This document shows, one piece after another, positions 1 through 6,406 of a stretch of 36,392 bases of DNA (position 1 is the stretch's first letter; the number at the start of each line of letters is the position of its first letter). Location of the stretch: contig DATGKK010000143.1 in NCBI GenBank assembly GCA_035294725.1, forward strand, positions 1 through 36,392, read 5' to 3'. The DNA comes from DATGKK01 sp035294725. Lineage in GTDB: Bacteria; Actinomycetota; Acidimicrobiia; Acidimicrobiales; Bog-793. A program made the position numbers and the translations under genes. Below the pieces are notes generated by a model. It had not been told where the DNA came from. It was given only the letters and a program-made list of their open reading frames with translations, and did not search any database.

Positions 1-558
1 CACGTCGGTGTCGATCTTGATGATGTCGGGGTGGACCCCGAGGAGCTGGCGGAGGCTCACGAGCCCCGAGCCGGTGTCGTCGACCGCGATCCGGACCCCT
101 TTGTCGCGAAGGCGGGCGAGGGCGTCCACGACGTCGGGCGCCGCCCCGGCGACGGCATCCTCGGCGATCTCGAGCACGACCCGGTCCGGGCCGACCCCGA
201 CGACGAGGCTCTCGAGGTCGGGGTGAGCGGCAGTGGCGGGCGAGACGTTGAGCGAGACGAAGCCGTCGGCCGGGAGGCGGTCGAGCTCGGAGAAGGCCGA
301 GCGCGCGGCGAGGAGCTCGAGGCGCTCACGAAGGCCGTGGTGGCTCGCGGCGCTGAACCAGACCACCGGCGAGAGCGGCTCCGCGTCGGCGAGCTGGGCG
401 AAACGGGCAAGGGCCTCGTAGCCGATGACCTCGTGCGACGAGAGGGAGACGATCGGCTGCCAGGCGATCGAGAGCTGGTCGCCGTCGAGCAGGGTCGTCA
501 GCTCGTCTTTCGAGACCGAGGCCTGGAAGTCCTCCTCGCTGCCAAGCTCTAGCTGCAT
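1..558 (-). CDS. EAL-domain protein, C-terminus cut by window edge
   Basis: This is the N-terminal part of an EAL-domain protein; the family hydrolyses the second messenger cyclic di-GMP to linear pGpG. The 186 visible residues begin at an ATG (MQLELGSEEDF) and run off the left edge without a stop. The conserved positions are visible: EALARF with E48 of the EAL signature, NVSP with N104, VLEIAE around E130, a DD pair at 160-161 and IKID with K181. The loop that is usually DDFGTG reads DDTGSG here, a mild departure. No GGDEF, PAS or membrane segment precedes the EAL domain, so this is probably a stand-alone cytoplasmic EAL protein. The metal-binding residues seen so far are intact, which favours an active phosphodiesterase, but the last third is missing. 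It is the last gene of a minus-strand run that starts at rpiA. Confidence 0.88.
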   Translation of the reverse strand, partial: MQLELGSEEDFQASVSKDELTTLLDGDQLSIAWQPIVSLSSHEVIGYEALARFAQLADAEPLSPVVWFSAASHHGLRERLELLAARSAFSELDRLPADGFVSLNVSPATAAHPDLESLVVGVGPDRVVLEIAEDAVAGAAPDVVDALARLRDKGVRIAVDDTGSGLVSLRQLLGVHPDIIKIDTDV

Positions 559-652
559 CACCACTCCGTTCGTCGAACTGCCGCGACCGTGCCGATGCCC
601 CCCGCCGGCTCCGGTCGCTGCGGGTGTGTATCGGCACCTGTGAGAGCAGCCT

Positions 653-1222
653 TTAGGCCTTTCCCCCCTCCGGGGCGGCCACGTGGGGCTCCGGCGGAGG
701 GCTGTTGCGGAAGAAGGGATTGAAGGGATCGGCTCCTGCGAGGAGGAGCTCGGCCAGATCAGGCTCGCTGCCGGCCCCGCGCTGGAGCGCCAGGTGAGTC
801 GCGGCGGCGTTGTTGGCGAACACCGCCTCCTCGTCGGCGGCGGCGGGATCGACCCAGACTGCGGCCACGAGGACCACGTCGGCCGTGCGTGCCGGGTCGA
901 GCGTGCCGTCGGCGACCGCCCGGACGACGCCGGCGGCGACGCCTGCCTGTGCCGCCCCCCAGGTCAGGCGCTCGTGCCGGGGTCCCGCGAGAGGGGCCTT
1001 GTTGACGAACAGGGTGGGCGGCCGCACCGGCAGGTTGGGCCGGGCCACCACGAGGAAGGGCACGTGGCCAGCGCTCGGGCTGCCGAGGATCGTGACGAAA
1101 GCGGCGCCGACGGGGCCTGAGCGCTCACCGAGCACCGTGTTCACGTGGGCGGCCTCGGCGCCGCTCCCGGCGAAACCCTCTCCGACCTCCAAGCCAGCCT
1201 CCCTGATCCTCGATCTGCCCAC
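653..1222 (-). CDS. formaldehyde-activating enzyme (Fae) family protein
   Basis: The protein (189 aa from GTG 1222) matches the Fae fold along its length: VGEGF at the N-terminus, AAHVN with the histidine that acts in catalysis in methylotroph Fae, PNLPV, LFVNKA, LTWGAAQAGVA and a C-terminal NPFF. Fae condenses formaldehyde with tetrahydromethanopterin. Most actinomycetes are not known to make that cofactor, so the true substrate may be another carrier, or the protein may bind formaldehyde or another small aldehyde. The start is uncertain. GTG 1222 has no good ribosome site, while TTG 1192 is preceded by GGGAGG (1198-1203) at 5 bases and would begin MEVGEGF, close to the usual Fae N-terminus. 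The 2OG-oxygenase gene ends 36 bases upstream on the same strand, so the two are probably co-transcribed. Confidence 0.82.
   Translation of the reverse strand: MGRSRIREAGLEVGEGFAGSGAEAAHVNTVLGERSGPVGAAFVTILGSPSAGHVPFLVVARPNLPVRPPTLFVNKAPLAGPRHERLTWGAAQAGVAAGVVRAVADGTLDPARTADVVLVAAVWVDPAAADEEAVFANNAAATHLALQRGAGSEPDLAELLLAGADPFNPFFRNSPPPEPHVAAPEGGKA
1198..1203 (-). promoter_or_regulatory. Shine-Dalgarno site favouring a TTG start
   Basis: GGGAGG on the minus strand lies 5 bases before TTG 1192-1190, inside the longer reading of the Fae-family gene. It favours the TTG as the real start. Confidence 0.5.
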
Positions 1223-1258
1223 TTCTCGCCGGTCCCGCCGGCGGGGCGCCGCCGGGCC

Positions 1259-2068
1259 TCAGCGCTCCCGGCCGTAGCGGGCTTTGCGCAACGCGGGGGT
1301 CGAGACCGTGCCGGGCTTCGTGTCGTAGGCGAGGAGCGCCACGAGCCGAGCAACGTTGCCCCGAACCGGGCTCACCCGGTGGATCGACCGCCGCCCCTCG
1401 AAGACAAGGAGCGTGCCAGGCACCATCTCGATCCGCCGGACCTCCTCGCTGGCGCCGGAGAGCACCTGCGAGACCGCCTCGAGGCACTCGTCACGGTCGG
1501 TCCGGATCAACGGTGCCACCTCGAAGTCGCCGCCCTCGGTGGCCGCTTGGAGCGCGAGGGAGACGACGAAGTCGGTCTGGTCGAAGTGCCACTGGAGCTC
1601 GTCATCCTCGGTCATGACGGCGAGGTTGAGGGCGCCGAAGGGGTCGGCGTAGCGGTAGAGCTGCCCCCGCCCGAGGATCGCCTCGACGAAGGAGCGTAGC
1701 GGCTCCCACTCGTAGAGCCGTCGGAGGGGTGAGCCGGGAGGAAAGAGGTCGTAGGCGACGACGCCGGTGCCGTACCTCCCCGTCCAGCGGCGTGGGTCAC
1801 CGGCCGGGGCGTCCGGGGGCGGAGCGGCGAGATAGGCCGTCCCGATCCCCTCCGAGCGCCAGGCCGCCGGGGCCAGGCTGGCGGCGTCCTCGACGAGGAT
1901 GCCGAGCGCACCTGCCGGCACGAAGCCGGGGAGCTCGCACCACCCCTGCCGCCCGAGCTCCTCGCGGGCGGCGCCGACGAAGCCCGCATCGGGGTCGAGG
2001 ACGGGGTAGCGCTGAAGGTCGACGAGCGTGGCGCACGGATCGGCCGTCCCGCCGGCATGCCGGGTCAT
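1259..2068 (-). CDS. 2-oxoglutarate/Fe(II)-dependent oxygenase family protein
   Basis: The 269-residue protein has the iron-binding facial triad of the cupin-fold 2OG oxygenases: H161 and D163 in WHFDQTD, and H230 in SIHRVSP. R241 follows at the distance expected for the arginine that holds 2-oxoglutarate. It resembles phytanoyl-CoA-dioxygenase-like enzymes more than the AlkB or prolyl-hydroxylase types, but I cannot name the substrate. Such enzymes couple decarboxylation of 2-oxoglutarate to hydroxylation; hydroxylation of an N- or O-methyl group releases formaldehyde. That makes the Fae homologue just downstream suggestive, though the functional pairing is inference. No signal peptide or membrane segment is seen. 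The start is ATG (MTRHAGG). The 93 bases up to the rpiA stop hold no clear promoter, so the gene may belong to the rpiA transcript. Confidence 0.8.
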   Translation of the reverse strand: MTRHAGGTADPCATLVDLQRYPVLDPDAGFVGAAREELGRQGWCELPGFVPAGALGILVEDAASLAPAAWRSEGIGTAYLAAPPPDAPAGDPRRWTGRYGTGVVAYDLFPPGSPLRRLYEWEPLRSFVEAILGRGQLYRYADPFGALNLAVMTEDDELQWHFDQTDFVVSLALQAATEGGDFEVAPLIRTDRDECLEAVSQVLSGASEEVRRIEMVPGTLLVFEGRRSIHRVSPVRGNVARLVALLAYDTKPGTVSTPALRKARYGRER

Positions 2069-2161
2069 CGGGCCCGCCGCCTCGCCGCCCTCGACTCCAA
2101 CTGAGGGGCAACGACGGCGCGGATCGGCTCTGTGGCCGTGCAGGGCTCCACGGCGCCAGGT

Positions 2162-2815
2162 CTACCCGAGCAGGGTCCTCGTCCGCCCGTCCGGCTCCCC
2201 CACCACGACGGTCCCGACGAGCTCTCGGGGAAACAGGCCATGCTCCACCACCCCCGGCTGGGCGGCCAGGCGCACGGCGGCCGCCCCGGGATCGGCGAGA
2301 TCGCCCCACCAGTCCGCGATGACGCCCCCGTCCGGGCTCGGCCCGCAGTCGCGAAGGCGCACGCCGTCGAGGGCGCGCACGGTGGCGGCGAGCCCGAAGG
2401 CCATCAGCTCGACCGGGACCGGCGGATGGAGGGCAGGGACGACCTTGTCGGGCGAGACGATCACGAGGAAGTGGTCCGCGGCTGCCGCCACGATCTTCTC
2501 TCTCGTGTGCGCCCCCCCGCCGCCCTTTACGAGCCAGCCCTCCGGCGACACCTGGTCGGCTCCGTCGATGGCGATGTCGAGGCGGTCGATCTCGCCGAAG
2601 GGACGGACGTCGAGACCGAGCGAGCGGGCCGCCTCCTCCGTCGCCGGCGAGGTGGCGACGCAGACGAGGTCGAGGCGGCGGCGGGCGAGGGCCGGCAGCA
2701 GGTAGGCCACCGTCGTCCCGGTGCCGAGCCCGACGCGCATCCCCGGTGCCACCGCGGCCGCCGCGTGCTCGGCCGCGGCCTGTTTCGCGGCGGCCTGTGG
2801 GTCCACGGGCCCCAT
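2162..2815 (-). CDS. rpiA: ribose-5-phosphate isomerase A
   Basis: RpiA interconverts ribose 5-phosphate and ribulose 5-phosphate in the non-oxidative pentose phosphate pathway, feeding PRPP and nucleotide synthesis. The 217-residue product has the family landmarks: GLGTGTT near residue 30 (phosphate loop), IDGADQV with the catalytic acid near residue 85, KGGGGA, and the REKI helix that follows. The length agrees with bacterial RpiA (about 220 aa). The ATG start is preceded by GTGAGG at a short spacing. The gene is divergent from the hydrolase at 2885, with 69 bases between them, and is the first gene of the minus-strand group running to the left edge. Confidence 0.95.
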   Translation of the reverse strand: MGPVDPQAAAKQAAAEHAAAAVAPGMRVGLGTGTTVAYLLPALARRRLDLVCVATSPATEEAARSLGLDVRPFGEIDRLDIAIDGADQVSPEGWLVKGGGGAHTREKIVAAAADHFLVIVSPDKVVPALHPPVPVELMAFGLAATVRALDGVRLRDCGPSPDGGVIADWWGDLADPGAAAVRLAAQPGVVEHGLFPRELVGTVVVGEPDGRTRTLLG

Positions 2816-2872
2816 GCTGCCTCACGGGACTGCCCGCGCGCCGCTTCCGGCCGGCCGCCGGTGCCCACCTCC

Positions 2873-2878
2873 TAGAGT
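2873..2878 (+). promoter_or_regulatory. -10 box for a leaderless hydrolase mRNA
   Basis: TAGAGT fits the actinobacterial -10 consensus TANNNT and ends 6 bases before the ATG at 2885. No Shine-Dalgarno sequence fits between, so transcription probably starts at or next to the ATG. Confidence 0.55.
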
Positions 2879-2884
2879 GCCGGG

Positions 2885-3853
2885 ATGGCCGAGGAGATCG
2901 TCGCCGTCCGCACGGGCGTCGAGCTCTGCTACGAGGAGCTCGGCCCCGCCGACGGGGCGCCGATGCTCCTCGTGATGGGCCTTGGCACCCAGCTCATCGC
3001 CTGGCCCGACGAGCTCTGTCGCGACCTCGCTCGCCGGGGCTACCGGGTCGTCCGCTTCGACAACCGCGACGTCGGCCGCTCCACCCATCTCGGCGGCCCG
3101 ACGCCCGATCCCTTCAAGGTCGCGCTGGGGTGGGCGCGGCCGGCGTACCGCCTGGAGGACCTGGCAGAGGACGCCGTGGCTCTGCTCGAGCGCCTCGGGA
3201 TGGAGCGCGCCCACGTCGTCGGCGCCTCGATGGGAGGGTTCGTGGCCCAGATCGTCGCGATCCGCCACCCCGAGCGGGTTCGCAGCCTCTCGCTCCTCAT
3301 GACCTCGACCGGCTCGCGCCGGGTCGGCCTGCCGAGACCCCGGCTCGCACGCGTAGTCGGGCGGCGCCGGGACCAACAGGCCGACCGGGCTGCCGCGGTG
3401 GCGGTGGTGCTCGCCGTCGCCCGCGCGGTCGGATCGAGCGGCTACCGCTTCGACGAGGCGTACCTGCGGAGCCTCGCCGAACGAGCCTACGACCGCGGCT
3501 ACGACCCCGATGGCGCCGTCCGGCAGCTCGGGGCGATCCTCGCCCAGCGTGACCGGACTCCGGAGCTCGGCTCGATCGAGGTGCCGACCGTCGTGATCCA
3601 CGGTCTCGCCGATCCGCTCGTCGGCGTGAGCGGCGGGAGGGCGCTCGCGACGGCCATCCCCGGGGCCCGTTTCGTGGGCCTCGCCGGGATGGGGCACGAC
3701 CTGCCCCGGGAGTTGTGGGGGCGCATTGCCAACGAGATCGCTGCGACGGCAGCCGCAGCCGATCTGCGAGATCAGCCTTCCGGCGAGGCGCCCGCGCCGC
3801 CACGGGCGAGCACGAGCCCGCGCTCGAGGCTGTGCGGCAGCTCCTCGGAGTAG
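2885..3853 (+). CDS. alpha/beta-fold hydrolase
   Basis: This is a soluble 322-residue alpha/beta hydrolase of the esterase/epoxide-hydrolase/haloperoxidase-like group. The nucleophile elbow is GASMGG with S115; the acid is probably the Asp in GLADPL (near residue 243) and the base the His in GMGHDLP (near 270). LGTQL near residue 34 lies at the oxyanion-hole position, and FDNRDVGRS is typical of the group. A cap region near residues 150-215 is Arg/Ala rich. The last 25 or so residues are low complexity and lie over the 3-prime end of the convergent helicase gene (82-base overlap), so the tail is probably dispensable. The ATG directly follows a -10-like box, suggesting leaderless translation. 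The substrate is unknown. Confidence 0.88.
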   Translation: MAEEIVAVRTGVELCYEELGPADGAPMLLVMGLGTQLIAWPDELCRDLARRGYRVVRFDNRDVGRSTHLGGPTPDPFKVALGWARPAYRLEDLAEDAVALLERLGMERAHVVGASMGGFVAQIVAIRHPERVRSLSLLMTSTGSRRVGLPRPRLARVVGRRRDQQADRAAAVAVVLAVARAVGSSGYRFDEAYLRSLAERAYDRGYDPDGAVRQLGAILAQRDRTPELGSIEVPTVVIHGLADPLVGVSGGRALATAIPGARFVGLAGMGHDLPRELWGRIANEIAATAAAADLRDQPSGEAPAPPRASTSPRSRLCGSSSE

Positions 3854-6213
3854 ACGACGACGAGCCTCCTCGTCGTCCGGGTGAGGGCCACGTAGAGCGC
3901 TCGGAGGCCCTGGGCGTGCTCCGCGACGAGCGCAGCCGGCTCGACGAGGACGACGGAGTCGAACTCGAGGCCCCGCGCGGCCTCCAGTCCGAGCACCGCG
4001 AGCGGCGCGTCAAGGAGCCGGCGTGCCTCGGAGGCGCTGAGGCTCGTCCGGCCGTCGGCGACGGGCGCCTCGAGGCGGTGGGCGAGGTCGGCGAGCATGC
4101 CGCGAGGGGCGATGAGGGCGACCTTCCCCTCCTCGGCACCGGAACGCGCCGTCATGGCCGCCCTCTCCCCCCGGCCCCTCGAGACGGCCTCGTCGAGGAG
4201 CTCCAGAGCTCCCACCCGCCACAGCTCGGGCAGCTCGTGCGCCTCTCGGACCGAGCGAGGAGGGGTGAGGCTCGGCGCCGCCTCGGCGAGGACCTCGGCG
4301 GCGACCGCCATGACCTCGGCCGGAGTGCGGTAATTGACGGTCAGCTCCTCGACCCGTAGCCCGCTGCGGCTCCGCAGCTGCGAGAGCGCCTCGTGCCAGT
4401 CGGCCGGGAGCCGGGACGCGCTCGCCTGACCGAGATCGCCGACGACGGTGAACGAGCCCGAAGGGCAGCGGCGCGAGATGGCTCGCCACTGCATCGGGGA
4501 CAGCCCCTGGGCTTCGTCGACCACGACGTGTCCGTACACCCTGGCTCCCTTGTCGAGGATCGGGCCGGAGCCAGGGCTCGCCCAGCCGGCGACACGGTCG
4601 CGCAGCACGCGATGAGTCTGGTCACCCGGGCCTGCGACCTGGTCGTCACGCCAGCGCCGGTCGCAGGCCGGGCAGTGCCAGGGCCGCTCGCCGCCGGCAA
4701 GCTCGAGCTGCTCGTCGCAGGCGGGGCAGTCGGGCATGGCGTCGTCGAGGATCCGCTCGAGCATCCAGGCGTCGGCTCCGTCGAGGGCGCTCCCGCCCCC
4801 GCGGCGCCGACCCGGGCGACGTGCCGGTCCGAGCAGCTGGGCCGCCTCGTCGAGCAGCGCCATGTCGGCCACGGTCCAGGTGATCTCGGAAAGTGCGGCG
4901 GAGCGCTGGCGGAGAAGGAGGCGCTCCTCGTCCTCTGAGAGGACCCCGTTCGCAGCGGCGTGCAGGAGCGGCGCCGCCCCGAACAAGTCGTGGAGCAGCT
5001 CCTCCGGCGTGAGGAGGGGCCACATCCGCTCGAGCGCGGCGCGCACGGACGGGTTCCGCCGCAGCTCGCCCGGCATGGCGGCAGCGACGCGGGCCTGCTC
5101 GTCCCGCTCCACCGGGAGGCGGTCGCCATGCCGGGCCGAGCGGTCCTCCGCCTGGCGCCACGCTCTCACGAACGCGCGGGCGAGGAGGCGCTCGACGAGG
5201 GAGCGGCGGGCGTTGTGGGTGCCGCCGCGCTGGCGGGCGGTCTCGACGACCCGGCGGAGCTCCCCGACGCCGAGGGTGAGCTCGTGGCGCCCGTAGCTCA
5301 TGGTGAGCGGGTGCCGCAGGGGTCGCTCCCTTGTGGCGACGGCTCTCGCGACGACCTCGGCCATGCGGAGGTCGCCCTTCAGCGCGGCGACGGCGTCGGG
5401 CTCGCTCGCCCCGACTCTCGCGCTCCCGGCGTACAGCTCGCCGGGCGTGGCGAGGGCGACCGTGTGCTCTCCGAGCGAGGGCAGCACCTGCTCGATGTAG
5501 CGGAGGAAGACCGTGCTCGGGCCGACGAGGAGGACGCCGTCGCGCTCGAGCCGCTGCCGATGGGTGAACAGCAGGTAGGCCGCTCGATGGAGGGCGACCG
5601 CCGTCTTGCCCGTGCCGGGACCGCCTTGGACGACGAGGATCCCCGCGAGCTCGGAGCGGATGACGGCGTCCTGCTCCGCCTGGATCGTGGCGACGATGTC
5701 CTGCATCCGCCCCGTGCGGGCCCGCTCGAGGCCCGCGAGCAGGGCCGCCTCGCCGACGAGGACGAGGTTGCCCGGGAGCTGCTGGGAGAGCAGCTCGTCG
5801 TCGATGCCGGCGATGCGCCGGCCCCGGAACGAGAAGTGCCGCCGGCGGCCCACGCCAAGGGGCTCTGCCGGCGTGGCCCGGTAGAAGGGCTCGGCGACCG
5901 GTGCCCTCCAGTCGACCACGAGCTGCTCGCCGTCCTCGTCGGAGACGCCGATGCGGCCCACGTAGGCGCGCAGGCCGTCCAGGTAGTCGAGGCGGCCGAA
6001 GCAGACCGAGGCGTCGCCGATGTTGAGCTGGGCGAGGCGCCGCCCCGAGAGCTCGACGCGGATGTCACGCTCGAGGCGGTTCGCGAAGGTGCCCCCGGCC
6101 CCCTCCCCGACCACCTCGGCCGAGAGGGCTCGTGCCGCGTCCCGCATGGCGTCGAGCCGCTCGTGGGCCCGGTCGAGGTAGGCCTGCTCGGATTCGATCT
6201 CCGGGTGCGTCAC
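3772..6213 (-). CDS. HelD/HelR-type UvrD-like ATPase
   Basis: The 813-residue protein carries the full superfamily 1 helicase motif set: GGPGTGKTAV (Walker A, residues about 195-203), VVVDEAQG (Walker B, about 564), GDLGQA (motif III), NYRTPAEV (motif IV) and ALTRTTRR (motif VI). The N-terminus (ESEQAYLDRAHERLD) is the helical arm typical of HelD. HelD binds RNA polymerase and uses ATP to strip stalled polymerase from DNA; the actinobacterial HelR type also displaces rifampicin. Between Walker A and B there is a CX2C-X14-CX2C knuckle (about residues 492-515), probably zinc binding. The start is GTG, with GAGGG only a few bases upstream, closer than ideal. Assignment to HelD rather than UvrD/Rep rests on the N-terminal arm and the DEAQGLSPMQW form. 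Confidence 0.87.
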   Translation of the reverse strand: MTHPEIESEQAYLDRAHERLDAMRDAARALSAEVVGEGAGGTFANRLERDIRVELSGRRLAQLNIGDASVCFGRLDYLDGLRAYVGRIGVSDEDGEQLVVDWRAPVAEPFYRATPAEPLGVGRRRHFSFRGRRIAGIDDELLSQQLPGNLVLVGEAALLAGLERARTGRMQDIVATIQAEQDAVIRSELAGILVVQGGPGTGKTAVALHRAAYLLFTHRQRLERDGVLLVGPSTVFLRYIEQVLPSLGEHTVALATPGELYAGSARVGASEPDAVAALKGDLRMAEVVARAVATRERPLRHPLTMSYGRHELTLGVGELRRVVETARQRGGTHNARRSLVERLLARAFVRAWRQAEDRSARHGDRLPVERDEQARVAAAMPGELRRNPSVRAALERMWPLLTPEELLHDLFGAAPLLHAAANGVLSEDEERLLLRQRSAALSEITWTVADMALLDEAAQLLGPARRPGRRRGGGSALDGADAWMLERILDDAMPDCPACDEQLELAGGERPWHCPACDRRWRDDQVAGPGDQTHRVLRDRVAGWASPGSGPILDKGARVYGHVVVDEAQGLSPMQWRAISRRCPSGSFTVVGDLGQASASRLPADWHEALSQLRSRSGLRVEELTVNYRTPAEVMAVAAEVLAEAAPSLTPPRSVREAHELPELWRVGALELLDEAVSRGRGERAAMTARSGAEEGKVALIAPRGMLADLAHRLEAPVADGRTSLSASEARRLLDAPLAVLGLEAARGLEFDSVVLVEPAALVAEHAQGLRALYVALTRTTRRLVVVYSEELPHSLERGLVLARGGAGASPEG

Positions 6214-6286
6214 ATCCCTCGCTTCGGCGTCTGCCCCGTGCCGCGCCGACCGTCACGTGCCCTGCGCGGCGCAAAGTTGGTCGATC

Positions 6287-6292
6287 AGCCTA
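6287..6292 (-). promoter_or_regulatory. possible -10 box upstream of helD
   Basis: TAGGCT on the minus strand lies about 75 bases before the helicase start. No convincing -35 box is found 16-18 bases upstream. An 11-base inverted repeat, TGCGC-C-GCGCA (6263-6273), lies in the presumed leader. Confidence 0.3.
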
Positions 6293-6339
6293 CCCGAGCA
6301 TCGGCCCGGTCCGGTCCGGCGGCACCGGGCTCGCGCGCC

Positions 6340-6380
6340 GGCGCCCCGGCTCCCTGGGTGTGCCAGGTCGCCGGGGCGCC
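6340..6380 (-). terminator. strong two-part hairpin after the secreted-protein gene
   Basis: Outer arms GGCGCCCCGG (6340-6349) and CCGGGGCGCC (6371-6380) form a perfect 10-bp stem. Inside it CCTGG and CCAGG (6353-6357, 6363-6367) form a second stem. It begins 27 bases after the stop at 6407. There is no T run, as is common for high-GC actinobacterial terminators. It also lies upstream of the possible helD -10 box. Confidence 0.6.
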
Positions 6381-6406
6381 GTGAGTGCGCGGCGAGTGCT
6401 GAGAGG

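Noticed and set aside
6263..6273. Rifampicin-associated element (RAE) in the helD leader
   Set aside because: A short inverted repeat lies where RAEs are found in Streptomyces, but it does not match the 19-base RAE consensus as I recall it. A profile search would settle it.
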